A DNA stretch of 17,438 bases from BOG-908 sp964247675 (GCA_964247675.1 CAXTVW010000073.1:1-17438), one strand, 5' to 3'. Shown: positions 6,513 through 14,586, numbered from the stretch's first letter. The notes: generated from the letters alone by a model not told the origin. Numbers and translations are program-made.

Positions 6513-8858
6513 CTAGAACTTTACTCGCGCAACCGCTCCAATAGTCCGCGGCTGGATGATCGTCTCCTGCCCGGTAAAATTCTGTCCGCCCTCGCTCTCA
6601 TAGAACGTGATGCCGCGCGAGTCGCTGATGTTGTTTATGAAAAACTCGAAACTGTAGCTGTTATCTTCCAATCCGGCGCGCAGGGCCCCGGTATTGTAGC
6701 CTGGCAGAAGCGCGTGGGAGACGAGCGGCTGCGAGGCCGGTGAGAAGCCGGTGTAACGCTCGCCGACATAGCTCCACGTGCCAGAGACGTAGGCATGGAA
6801 CCGGTCCGTCAGCGCCCAGCCGTAATCCACGTTCACCGCGCTGCTCACATTCGGCACGTAGGGCAGGTAATCCCCGCTGAAACCGCCCAGGCCGGGCGCA
6901 TCCTGGGTTAGCCGTGAGTCCTGGTAGCTTCCGGTGGCGTTGAGATGCAGGCCGGTCAGGGGCACCCAGTTCAGGTTCCACTCCACGCCCTTGCTGACTG
7001 CGCTCCCGGCGTTGCCGTTCACGCTTTCCGGGCCGGCTTCGGTATTGACGACGGAGAGGACCTGTATGTCCTTCCAGGTGATGTAGAACCCGGTGACATC
7101 GATGGAAACGGCCTTGTTGAACAGATCCTGGCGGAATCCGAGTTCGTAATTGACCGTCCTGTCGGGGCTGTAGGATGGCGGTATGTTTGCGCCGGGCACC
7201 GGGAGGTTCGGACCACCGGGACGGTAACCGCTGGCGATGCGCGCATACAACAGCGAGTCATCATTGATGTGCCAGCGTGGCGCGACCGAGAACAGCTTGT
7301 CATGGTCGTTCGATGTGAATGTCGGCTCGAACAACGTGGCCGGGCCTGTCAGCAAGCCGGCAGGAAGAGACTCCTGGGAGTGCTGGGCATTTCCGCTCAG
7401 GCGTCCGCCAAGTGCGAGGTCGATCGCCGGGGTGATGTAATAATCGACGTTGGCGAAGAACGCCCATTCGGAAAGCTGGCCGTACTGCCGGATTCGCTCT
7501 GCGACGGGCAGATCAAGCTTGCCCGTGCCGGCATCGATGCCGTCAAGGTCCTGCCCGAGTGTGGATGTCTCGTGCGTGTAGTATCCGCCCACCAGCCAGT
7601 CGAACTTGCGGCCCAGCAGTTCGAAGCCGGGATCGGAGACAAGCCGGAGTTCCTGGTTGAACTTGTCCACCAGCGAATTCTGCTTCAGTTCCACCTGTGT
7701 CGGCACCCCATACACGGCACTCGACAGGAGCGTGCCCTCTGTCGTTCCGGCGCCTGCAAGGATGTTCGTGGCATCGACAAGGTTTCGGTAGCTGCTGTCT
7801 GTGTAGCTGGTGATCGACGTGAGGCTGGACCAGCCAAGATCATAATTGATGTTGCCGTAGAAGACACCGGATTCGTTCTGGCCTTGAGTGGGCAGGTCGA
7901 AATTGTTTATCAGGCCATTGACCAGGTTGAGCTGGTTGCCTGGCGGTGCCGTTGGCGTGAGCGCCGCGCCGCGCGCCTCCAGGAAATCCTCGCCGTTGCT
8001 GAACAGGCTCTGGCGTTCGGCGGTCAGGCGTATCGTGAGGTCGGTGGTCGGCTGCACCAGCAGCGATGCGCGCCAGCCGTAACGCTGGCCGCTGTTATCG
8101 TCTGTCTTGTTGCGCAGCGGGTCGTCTATGTATCCCGGGATCCACTCGTTCCAGCCGGTGATGCGCAAAGCCGCCTTGCCGTCCAGCAATGGAAAGTTGG
8201 CAAATCCCTTCAGCGTGCCGCCGATCCCGCCATCGGTGGTGCCGTTGATGCCGCCTTCGAGCTCGCCCGAATACTTCGTGGGGTCAGGCGGGTTGGTGAC
8301 GTATTTTATTAGGCCGCCCTCGGCGGAGGCGCCGTACAGCGAGCCTTGCGGGCCGCGCAGCACCTCGACGCGCGCTAGGTCGAACGTATCGAAATTGGGC
8401 GAGTTGGTAGACGCGTTGTTCTGCGCGCCGACGGCGTTGGTCGGCACCTCGTCGAGCAGGGAGGCCACGGTGGCGCCGGCACTTCCCGCGTTCAGGCCGC
8501 GTATGACGATGCGTACGGTCGTCTTGTCGTCCGCCTCAACCGAAAGGCCGGGCACCTGGCTGACGAGGTCCTGGATGCTGAACTCCTGGCGCCTGTCCAA
8601 CTGCGTGCCGGTGATCGCCGTAACGCTGTTGGCCACGTCGCGCGCCCGCTCGCGCCGCTTGTTTGCGGTGACCACGATCTGCTCGACAGCGTTGGCCGGC
8701 GCGGATGGCTGTGCGGTGGGCGCCGTCGCTGGGCGCGGCGCCGGCGCTGCCGTCTGCGCGACGGCTGGCGCGGCAGCCAGCGCGGCGAACGCTACAGCCA
8801 TTCCTGGACACAAACGGGTGGCGGCCATGGCTAATCCCCTCCGCACGGCGCGGATCAT
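6513..8858 (-). CDS. TonB-dependent outer-membrane receptor
   Basis: This protein has 781 residues. The signal peptide ends near APAVAQ (30-35) and is followed by a Pro/Ala/Thr-rich linker. The TonB-box-like EQIVVTA is at 59-65. The plug domain (about 70-190) contains QDLVSQVPGLSV, VRIVIRGLN and ARVEVLRGPQGSLYGASAEG (162-181). The rest is a beta-barrel of alternating strands ending in RTIGAVARVKF, with the terminal Phe required for outer-membrane assembly. It resembles the large TonB-dependent receptors of sphingomonads and acetic acid bacteria that import siderophores or plant/carbohydrate compounds; no substrate can be assigned, and no transport partner is next to it. The ATG at 8858 is supported by AGCAGG upstream and a promoter about 25 nt away. 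It converges with the TraB gene across repeat copy D. Confidence 0.95.
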   Translation of the reverse strand: MIRAVRRGLAMAATRLCPGMAVAFAALAAAPAVAQTAAPAPRPATAPTAQPSAPANAVEQIVVTANKRRERARDVANSVTAITGTQLDRRQEFSIQDLVSQVPGLSVEADDKTTVRIVIRGLNAGSAGATVASLLDEVPTNAVGAQNNASTNSPNFDTFDLARVEVLRGPQGSLYGASAEGGLIKYVTNPPDPTKYSGELEGGINGTTDGGIGGTLKGFANFPLLDGKAALRITGWNEWIPGYIDDPLRNKTDDNSGQRYGWRASLLVQPTTDLTIRLTAERQSLFSNGEDFLEARGAALTPTAPPGNQLNLVNGLINNFDLPTQGQNESGVFYGNINYDLGWSSLTSITSYTDSSYRNLVDATNILAGAGTTEGTLLSSAVYGVPTQVELKQNSLVDKFNQELRLVSDPGFELLGRKFDWLVGGYYTHETSTLGQDLDGIDAGTGKLDLPVAERIRQYGQLSEWAFFANVDYYITPAIDLALGGRLSGNAQHSQESLPAGLLTGPATLFEPTFTSNDHDKLFSVAPRWHINDDSLLYARIASGYRPGGPNLPVPGANIPPSYSPDRTVNYELGFRQDLFNKAVSIDVTGFYITWKDIQVLSVVNTEAGPESVNGNAGSAVSKGVEWNLNWVPLTGLHLNATGSYQDSRLTQDAPGLGGFSGDYLPYVPNVSSAVNVDYGWALTDRFHAYVSGTWSYVGERYTGFSPASQPLVSHALLPGYNTGALRAGLEDNSYSFEFFINNISDSRGITFYESEGGQNFTGQETIIQPRTIGAVARVKF

Positions 8859-8881
8859 GCGCCTGCTGTTCTGAGTGAGAC

Positions 8882-8909
8882 GCTATGATCCCGATCAGGA
8901 TAGTGTCAA
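8882..8909 (-). promoter_or_regulatory. Promoter of the TonB-dependent receptor with overlapping palindrome
   Basis: On the minus strand a perfect -35 TTGACA (8909-8904) is followed by a 16-nt spacer and CATAGC as a poor -10 (8887-8882), giving a leader of about 17 nt. The spacer contains ATCCTGATCGGGAT (8901-8888), a 14-bp palindrome with 12 matching positions and a GATC centre. A weak -10 plus a spacer operator suggests an activated or repressed promoter. It does not resemble a Fur box. Confidence 0.5.
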
Positions 8910-8936
8910 GCGGGTTGGAAACGATTGGCGACGTAT

Positions 8937-9112
8937 GGCAAGGGAAGGGAGGCCTTCTTTTTTAAAAAAAGACGCAAAAAACTTTCGCGCCCCGGCGCCT
9001 GCACCAGGAACTGGTCTGCTCTGCCGGTGCGCGTGATGGCAGAACCTGGCGACATTCCGTGCAGGCGGAGAAGCAAAAGTTTTTGGTCCTTTTTTCAAAA
9101 AAGGACTGCTTG
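8937..9112. repeat. Composite palindrome, copy E
   Basis: The left arm is of the CTTC type, partly decayed (GACGC in place of GAAGC). The right arm is of the other type: GCAAAAGTTTTTGG then GTCC-T6/A6-GGAC, ending in TGCTTG, the reverse complement of copy A's left end. The core has the stem CGCCTGCAC ... GTGCAGGCG with an inner CTGCC/GGCAG pairing, as in copy F. It stands between divergent genes, so it is not at a 3' end here. Confidence 0.9.
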
Positions 9113-9201
9113 TTTACTACGTGCCGACACCTCGCCGAAGGGCTGGCGCACAACGGGGCTCTGGCGCTACTCTTGTCCCAACTAGGACCATGAGGACAGT
9201 G

Positions 9202-9948
9202 ATGCGGCATGCGGCCAAACCCACCCTCGGCTCGTTGATGCGCTCGCTGCGGGACCGTTATGGTATCACGCTGAAGGAGATGAGCGAGCGCACCGGCGTG
9301 CCGTTCTCCACACTTTCCAAGGTGGAGCATGACAGGCTGACGCTCACCTACGATAAGCTGCAGATGATCAGCGACCGGCTGGGTGTTCGCATGTCCGAGC
9401 TGTTCGCCGAACCGAAAAGCGAGCCGGCCGCCGTGGCCAACAGCCGGCGCAGCGTCGGCACGCGTGCCTCCGCGCTCTCGGTCACCACGCCGAACTACGA
9501 CTACTTCTATCTGTCGCCGGAGCTGCGCCACAAGGACATGATCCCGATCTTCACCCGGGTGAAGGCGCGCTCGCTGGCCGAATTCGGCGACATGGTGCGC
9601 CATGACGGGCAGGAGTTCGTCTACGTGCTGGAAGGATGCGTGGCAGTGCACACGGAGTTCTACGATCCGGTGACGCTGCAGGCGGGCGAATCCGTCTATA
9701 TCGACAGCCGCATGGGCCACGCCTACCTGGCGGATGGCGATTGCGAGCACGCGCTCGTGGTGTGCGTCTGCTCCACCACGCAGGAAGAGCTGCTGGACAA
9801 CGCGGCCAGCCAGAGCGTGCTGGACGCCCTCCCGCCGGCGAGCCATGCGCAGCCGCCCAGAACGCCTGCGGCGGCGCGCACGCATCTTCGCAGGAGCACG
9901 CCGGCCGCCGCCCAAAAGGCTGCGCGCACGCGCGCCCGCGCCGATTGA
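9202..9948 (+). CDS. XRE-family transcriptional regulator with cupin domain
   Basis: This protein has 248 residues. The N-terminal helix-turn-helix (about 8-68) contains LRDRYGITLKEMSERTGVPF and STLSKVEHDRLTL. A cupin domain follows (about 115-195) with HDGQEFVYVLEG (134-145) and AGESVYIDSRMGHAY (161-175). The tail (212-248) is rich in Ala, Pro and Arg and is probably disordered. ATG 9202 is chosen because GAGGA lies 6 nt upstream; ATG 9190 is possible, and GTG 9121 would add non-conserved sequence. It ends 5 nt before dgcN, so the two form an operon, and it probably controls dgcN in response to a small ligand bound by the cupin. The ligand (perhaps D-glutamate or an N-acyl amino acid) is inferred from the neighbour only. 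Confidence 0.88.
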   Translation: MRHAAKPTLGSLMRSLRDRYGITLKEMSERTGVPFSTLSKVEHDRLTLTYDKLQMISDRLGVRMSELFAEPKSEPAAVANSRRSVGTRASALSVTTPNYDYFYLSPELRHKDMIPIFTRVKARSLAEFGDMVRHDGQEFVYVLEGCVAVHTEFYDPVTLQAGESVYIDSRMGHAYLADGDCEHALVVCVCSTTQEELLDNAASQSVLDALPPASHAQPPRTPAAARTHLRRSTPAAAQKAARTRARAD

Positions 9949-9953
9949 CGCAG

Positions 9954-11069
9954 ATGGTTACGACAATCGCAAATCCCGCGGAGCCGTTGCCCGTGCCGGA
10001 GACCGGTGCGCCGCAGCCGGCAACGCCCCTTGCCGCCGCGCAACTTGAACTTCCCTCGCCCTACCTGCTGTTCCTGGGCGACGTGCAGGAAGCGGGCTTT
10101 GCCAAGACGGCCTTTGGCCTGCGCGACTGGGCGCCCGAACGCTGCATCGGCGAATACGCGTTGCCGCAAGCGCGGGTCAGCACCGGCCTGCCTATCCTCA
10201 CCCCTGCGCAGGCGCATGCGAACGGGGCGCGCGCGCTCGTCATCGGCGTGGCCAATGTGGGTGGCGTGCTGCCCGGAAGCTGGGTGGCCGCACTGGTGGG
10301 CGCGTTGGAGGCTGGGCTGGACATCGTCAGCGGCCTGCACGGCAAGCTTGCGGACGTGCCGGCGCTCGCCGAGGCGGCCGGCCGGCTGGGCCGCCGGCTG
10401 ATCGACGTCCGTGTGCCGCCTGCCCGGCTGCCGATCGCCACGGGGCGCAAGCGCAGCGGGCGGCGGCTGCTTACCGTCGGCACCGATTGCGCGCTCGGCA
10501 AGAAATACACTGCGCTGGCGCTCACCCGCGCGTTCCGCGCGCGCGGGCTGCCGGCCGACTTCCGTGCAACCGGACAGACCGGCATCATGATCGCCGGCGC
10601 CGGCATACCGATGGACGCGGTGATCGCGGATTTCGCCGCGGGTGCTGCCGAAGAGCTGAGCCCCGATGCGGCGCCGGATCATTGGGACGTGATCGAGGGC
10701 CAGGGTTCGCTGTTCCACCCGTCTTATGCGGGCGTGTCACTCGGCCTGCTGCATGGCAGCCAGCCGGACGTGATCGTCGTGTGCCACCAGCCGGGACGGC
10801 GCAGCATCGTCGGCTTGGCGGGCTACAGCCTGCCGAGCCTGGTGGAGACGATAGAGATGAACCTGGCGCTGGGCCGCCGGACCAATCCCGCGATACGCTG
10901 CGGTGGGATCAGCCTGAACACAGCGCATCTGGATGAGGCGGCGCGCACGCTTGCGCTTGCCGAGGCCAGTGAAGCTACCGGGTTGCCGGCGGCTGATCCC
11001 ATGTGTGCGGGGGCGGCTTTCGAGGCGTTTGTGAGCGGGTGCTTAAGCAAGCAAGGCCTTCTTTTTTGA
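9954..11069 (+). CDS. dgcN: DgcN-family D-glutamate N-acetyltransferase (DUF1611)
   Basis: This protein has 371 residues. It matches the DUF1611/DgcN family, whose named member N-acetylates D-glutamate during D-glutamate catabolism. Family blocks are PYLLFLGDVQEAGFAKTAFG (36-55), ALVIGVANVGGVLP (94-107) and DIVSGLHGKLADVPAL (123-138). It also has the P-loop-like VGTDCALGKKYTALAL (175-190), FRATGQTGIMIAGAGI (203-218) and DHWDVIEGQGSLFHPSYAGV (242-261). The ATG at 9954 follows the XRE stop by 5 nt. Compared with relatives it has about 35 extra Pro/Ala-rich residues at the front. The last seven residues (SKQGLLF) and the TGA stop lie in repeat copy F. The partner dgcA (enolase-superfamily) is not in the window, so the D-glutamate role is less certain than the family. 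Confidence 0.85.
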   Translation: MVTTIANPAEPLPVPETGAPQPATPLAAAQLELPSPYLLFLGDVQEAGFAKTAFGLRDWAPERCIGEYALPQARVSTGLPILTPAQAHANGARALVIGVANVGGVLPGSWVAALVGALEAGLDIVSGLHGKLADVPALAEAAGRLGRRLIDVRVPPARLPIATGRKRSGRRLLTVGTDCALGKKYTALALTRAFRARGLPADFRATGQTGIMIAGAGIPMDAVIADFAAGAAEELSPDAAPDHWDVIEGQGSLFHPSYAGVSLGLLHGSQPDVIVVCHQPGRRSIVGLAGYSLPSLVETIEMNLALGRRTNPAIRCGGISLNTAHLDEAARTLALAEASEATGLPAADPMCAGAAFEAFVSGCLSKQGLLF

Positions 11070-11222
11070 AAAAAAGAAGCAAAAAACTTTTGCTTCCCGC
11101 CTGCACGATGATCTCGCCTCGTTCTGCCAATACGCGCACTGGCAGAACGAGACGAGACCGCAGTGCAGGCGGGGAGCAAAAGTTTTTTGCTTCTTTTTTT
11201 CAAAAAAGAAGGCCTTGCTTCC
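11046..11222. repeat. Composite palindrome, copy F (best-preserved)
   Basis: This is a near-perfect inverted repeat of about 54 nt per arm, with one mismatch that I can find. Each arm has AAGGCC, CTTC-T6/A7-GAAG and CAAAAAACTTTTGC, then CCCGCCTGCAC. Inside is a second stem in which TCTCG and CTCGTTCTGCCA pair with TGGCAGAACGAG and CGAGA around a 10-nt loop. The dgcN TGA stop (11067-11069) falls in the left-arm hairpin. The minus-strand glycoside hydrolase stop (11227) is 5 nt beyond the right end. Confidence 0.95.
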
Positions 11223-11226
11223 AGAT

Positions 11227-13352
11227 TCAGCGGATCACCGCGCTACCCGCAAGGCTCCAAAGCTGCCCCTCCGCGTAGTTTCTGAACACCTGCACCCCCG
11301 TCGTCCGCACATCGAAGCGCGGATGGGACGCGAGCACGCCGTTCGCGTAAAGCGCCATGTCGAATACGTTGCCGACAAGCTGGCCGCCGCCGCCCGGCTG
11401 TCCACCGACGGAGAGCGGCTCCGCCATCGCGTCATAGATGCCGTTGTGGTTCTGTGCTGTCTGCGGTGCGCCGAGCTGGCTCCAGGCGGTACTGGTCAGC
11501 GCCGGCATCGTGGCGCCGGCCACTGGCGCCACGTAGAACGTGGTGACGGCACCCTTGGCATCCATGTCCACGCGCACCCATTCCGGCGTCTGGCCGTCTG
11601 CGGGGAACGGTACCGGCAGCGTGCTGCTGGCCGTGTAGCGGTTGCTATACCAGTCGCGGCTGTAGCCGATGAGGTAGCCGTTTGCGTCCAGGCTCAGCGA
11701 GAGGCCGTGGGGGAAGCCGGCGATCAGGCATGGACCGGACTGCGGCGCCACGAGCGCTATTATGGTGGCGTTGTTCAGCGCAGGGGTTGCTTGCGACAGG
11801 GCGGTCAGCGAGGGCGTGCTCGACATGGCGTAGCCGGAGCTTGCGAGCGCCAGATAGTGTGCCGGCAGCGGCAGCGCGGAGGCGGCGTGCGGCGTGGCGC
11901 TCACCTCGGCTGAAAGGTAGCCCTGGCTCAGGGCGTTGCCGGCTCCCACGCGGTAATAGGCGGGGGCGCCGTTCCGCTGGGCGTCGGTGAAGCTGGGCGA
12001 CGCACTGCTGGCCACCGGCGTGGTGCTCTCCGCGCCCGAGGCTCTGCCCTTATAGAGGTAATAGGTGGTCACCGGCGTGGACGAGGTGACCGGGTTTGCG
12101 GTGATCAGGTTGGAACCGTTGCCAGCAAGGGCGGCCACGCCCACGGGTGCGGCGATCGGCTCGACGGGGTACTGCGCCGGGTTCCAGAGATGCTGGAACA
12201 TCGCGCCGGTTTCCGGATAGCTGCCGTTGGAGATCTCGCCGGGGTAGCTGCCGTCGTTGTCCCAATAGGTGACGTAGAGACAGCCCTGCGCGCGGCACCA
12301 GTCGAAGAAGTCTTTCACGTAATTGCCGAAATTGTCCTGGTTGACGCCCCACTCGGAGAACGCCAAGGACTTGCCGTGCGCGCTCGCCGTGCTGGCAAGG
12401 AAGCTCAGCCCCTGGCTCAGCATCTCCTGAAAGGCAGCGTCTGGATCCGGAGCGTTGGTGAGTGTGTTGAGGCCGTAATAGAAATCCATCGACATGACGT
12501 CGACATAGGCGTCGCCGGGATAGGAGTTCATGATCGGGTCACCGCCGACGTTGGGGCACCACACGAAGCGGAACCTTCCGGTGGTGTCGATCGAGCGGAA
12601 CACGGTGACGAACTGCTGGAACGCGGCGATGTAATCCGCCTCCACGCCGGTGGACGTCCACGGCATCTCGCCGGCCAGGTTCTCTTCCCAGCCGGTGCGT
12701 ATGTAGATGACCGACTGCCCGGGAGCCGGACCGGCCGGGATGTCATTCAGTATCTTCTGCGCCACCGTCGCGTAATCGGCGTTGTAGGCGCCGGATGCGG
12801 CTGCGGCGAGCGTGGCGCCCGACCAGATCAGCGGCACGCTGACCAGCCGGGAATCCGCCACGCCCGCGGCGTTCACGCCGGCGTACTGGCTGCTCCACAG
12901 CACGTAATCGACGGAGTTTATGAAGTCGCTCTCGCTGGCCTGGCCGGTGTGTATGGAGGTGTAATCGACAGTCCGGCCGAGCCAGGCGTTCANNNNNNNN
13001 NNNNNNNNNNNNNNNNNNNNNNNNNNNNNNNNNNNNNNNNNNNNNNNNNNNNNNNNNNNNNNNNNNNNNNNNNNNNNNNNNNNNNNNNNNNNGCCTGGCC
13101 GGTGTGTATGGAGGTGTAATCGACAGTCCGGCCGAGCCAGGCGTTCACCGCTTCGAAGCTGCCGGCACTGTCATCGGCATATACGCCGAGCAGCGTGGGC
13201 GTGGGTGGCACAACCGTCGGCTGAAAGTTGCCGGACGGCACGTAGCTGCCCGCCCCCGTCGTCTGTGCCGCGGCCTGACCGGGGCCGAGCAGGCACACCG
13301 CCGCACACGCCAGCCTGATCGCCGCTTTCCGTATTGAAACCTGACCACCCAT
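11227..13352 (-). CDS. Secreted GH26-like glycoside hydrolase with C-terminal accessory domains (split by a false N gap)
   Basis: When the 55-bp duplicate and 100 Ns (155 nt) are collapsed, the frame is continuous and encodes 656 residues. The signal peptide is MGGQVSIRKAAIRLACAAVC onward, to about AAAQ (30). The catalytic domain (about 50-345) resembles GH26: IRTGWEEN (166-173) for the acid/base Glu, FVWCPN, and FSEWGV (280-285) for the nucleophile Glu. GH26 enzymes cleave beta-mannans, beta-1,3-xylans or related exopolysaccharides. Next comes a fibronectin-III-like region (about 347-437) and a C-terminal Gly/Ser-rich laminin-G/ConA-like domain. GGGAG lies 8 nt before the ATG at 13352. As deposited, the N run shifts the frame, so automatic annotation will give two fragments. 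It may act on the cell's own or plant polysaccharide; the substrate is unknown. Confidence 0.75.
12938..13147. other. Assembly gap: 100 Ns flanked by an identical 55-bp duplicate
   Basis: Ns occupy 12993-13092. Bases 12938-12992 and 13093-13147 are identical over all 55 positions. The two contigs overlap and were joined with a default 100-N spacer. Removing 155 nt keeps the glycoside hydrolase in frame (294 nt between fixed codons, divisible by three). Confidence 0.95.
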
Positions 13353-13480
13353 CGCTCACGCTCCCGTGATAACACGAAACCGTTACCGCAAGCGGGTTGA
13401 GAACGGAAGCAAAATAAAGTCTTGAGTTGTAAATTAAGTTGTTGACTCGCGTTTCCGTCGTCTGTGATCGACTGAGAGAA

Positions 13481-13545
13481 CGAAAAAGGCTTAAAAATTT
13501 TTTCTTCCCGCGCTTGACCGGCCTGGATTTTCTTGGATGGCCGGC
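13481..13545. repeat. Palindrome copy G, decayed
   Basis: GAAAAAGGCTTAAAAATTTTTTC, read as two pieces (GAAAAAGGC and TTAAAAATTTTTTC), then TTCCCGCGCTTG resembles the inner left arm plus the start of a core. The core keeps a perfect stem CCGGCC (13518-13523) / GGCCGG (13539-13544). A possible right-end remnant, GCTTGCCTTCTTTCC, lies at 13630-13644. The match is partial. Confidence 0.5.
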
Positions 13546-13580
13546 TGCTGCCGTTGCGAAGTAATGAAAGTCGCCTGGAG

Positions 13581-13610
13581 CCTGCCTAACGGCGCGCTGG
13601 TATAGGCAGG
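13581..13610 (+). promoter_or_regulatory. Stem-loop in the argB leader
   Basis: CCTGCCTA (13581-13588) and TAGGCAGG (13603-13610) form a perfect 8-bp stem with a 14-nt loop, 57 nt before the argB ATG. No T run follows, so it is not an obvious terminator. It could be an operator or leader structure, or the remains of the right side of copy G. Confidence 0.4.
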
Positions 13611-13667
13611 GTGGCACGGGGAAAGAACCGCTTGCCTTCTTTCCGCGCCTGTCGTTACCCCAAGCCT

Positions 13668-14570
13668 ATGCCCCACTCCCCAGAAGCCCTGCGCCGCGCC
13701 ACCGAGCAGGCCGCCATCCTGGCGCAGGCGCTGCCGTTTCTGCGCCGCTATGCCGGCGCCACGATCGTGGTGAAATACGGCGGCCACGCGATGGGTGACC
13801 CGGAGCTCGCCACCGAGTTCGGGCGCGACATCGCGTTGCTGAAGCAGGTGGGCGTAAACCCTGTGGTGGTGCATGGCGGCGGGCCGCAGATCAACGCCAT
13901 GCTGCAGCGGCTGGCCATAAAGAGCGAATTCATCGACGGCCTGCGCGTAACCGATGCCGCCATGGTGGAAGTGGTGGAAATGGTGCTGGCCGGCACGGTG
14001 AACAAACACGTCACCGAGCTGATCAACCGCGCCGGCGCGCTGGCCGTAGGCATCTCCGGAAAGGATGGCGGGCTGATACGCGCCCGCAAGCTGGAACGCA
14101 CGATCGTGGACCCTGACAGCCACATCGAGCACGTGCTGGATCTGGGCTTCGTGGGCGAGCCGGAGCATGTGGACGTGCGCGTGATACACGCGCTGACGGG
14201 GTCGGGCCTGATCCCGGTGGTCGCACCTGTGGGCTACGGCTCGGACGGGCAGACCTACAACATCAATGCGGACGACGCGGCCGGCGCCATCGCCGGCGCG
14301 CTGCACGCGACCCGGCTGCTGATGCTGACGGATGTGCCCGGCGTGCTGGACGCGCAAGGCATGCTGATCGCCGAGATGAGCGTGGGCGAAGCGCGCGCGC
14401 TGATCGCGGACGGGACCATACACGGCGGCATGATACCGAAGGTGGAGAACTGCTTCGAGGCGCTGGAGGCAGGGGCGAAAGGGTGCGTCATCCTGGACGG
14501 GCGGATACCGCATGCTGTGCTGCTGGAGCTATTTACCGAGGCCGGGCCTGGGACTTTGATATATCGGTAG
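13668..14570 (+). CDS. argB: Acetylglutamate kinase
   Basis: This protein has 300 residues, full length. It phosphorylates N-acetyl-L-glutamate with ATP, the second step of arginine synthesis, in the cytoplasm. Seen motifs are VVKYGGHAM (34-42, Lys 36 for the phosphoryl group), VVHGGGPQI (67-75) and the substrate loop DGLRVTD (90-96). NINADDAAGAIA (198-209) and GGMIPKVENC (253-262, Lys 258) follow. The N-terminal helix (about 5-28, ATEQAAILAQALPFLRRY) is the extra helix seen in arginine-inhibited hexameric enzymes, so feedback inhibition by arginine is expected. ATG 13668 fits family N-termini; an in-frame upstream start at 13611 adds non-conserved residues and has no support. It stands alone; repeat copy H begins 16 nt after the stop. 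Confidence 0.96.
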   Translation: MPHSPEALRRATEQAAILAQALPFLRRYAGATIVVKYGGHAMGDPELATEFGRDIALLKQVGVNPVVVHGGGPQINAMLQRLAIKSEFIDGLRVTDAAMVEVVEMVLAGTVNKHVTELINRAGALAVGISGKDGGLIRARKLERTIVDPDSHIEHVLDLGFVGEPEHVDVRVIHALTGSGLIPVVAPVGYGSDGQTYNINADDAAGAIAGALHATRLLMLTDVPGVLDAQGMLIAEMSVGEARALIADGTIHGGMIPKVENCFEALEAGAKGCVILDGRIPHAVLLELFTEAGPGTLIYR

Positions 14571-14586
14571 GCGAAGTAGGGCGAGA

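Larger units (their letters stand above)
8859..9201. other. Divergent intergenic region (receptor / XRE-dgcN)
   Basis: This gap of about 340 nt holds the receptor promoter with its palindrome (8882-8909), repeat copy E (8937-9112), and about 90 nt of leader for the XRE regulator. I could not identify a convincing promoter for the XRE gene between 9113 and 9190; TACTCT at 9169-9174 is a possible -10 without a good -35. No gene is supported. Confidence 0.6.
13353..13667. other. Divergent intergenic region (glycoside hydrolase / argB)
   Basis: This gap of about 315 nt holds no supported gene. Next to the hydrolase start there is an A/T-rich stretch (about 13405-13446) that probably carries its promoter, though no clear -35/-10 pair stands out. 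A decayed palindrome copy (13481-13545) and a stem-loop (13581-13610) precede argB. Confidence 0.5.

Noticed and set aside
6945..8312. 455-codon plus-strand open frame opposite the receptor
   Set aside because: The receptor frame has signal peptide, plug motifs and terminal Phe; the opposite frame has no recognisable domain.
8882..8909. Fur box at the receptor promoter
   Set aside because: The palindrome is GATC-centred and lacks the GATAATGAT-like repeats of Fur sites.
9121..9201. GTG start at 9121 for the XRE regulator
   Set aside because: It would add 27 non-conserved Arg-rich residues and has no ribosome site, while ATG 9202 has GAGGA at good spacing.
12190..13119. Plus-strand open frame running through the Ns
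   Set aside because: It depends on unknown bases and lies opposite the hydrolase catalytic domain.
12938..13147. Biological tandem duplication around the N run
   Set aside because: The duplicate is exact, ends exactly at the gap, and collapsing it restores the gene frame, so a contig overlap is the simpler reading.
13611..13667. Upstream ArgB start at 13611
   Set aside because: The extra 19 residues overlap the leader region after the stem-loop and do not match ArgB N-termini.
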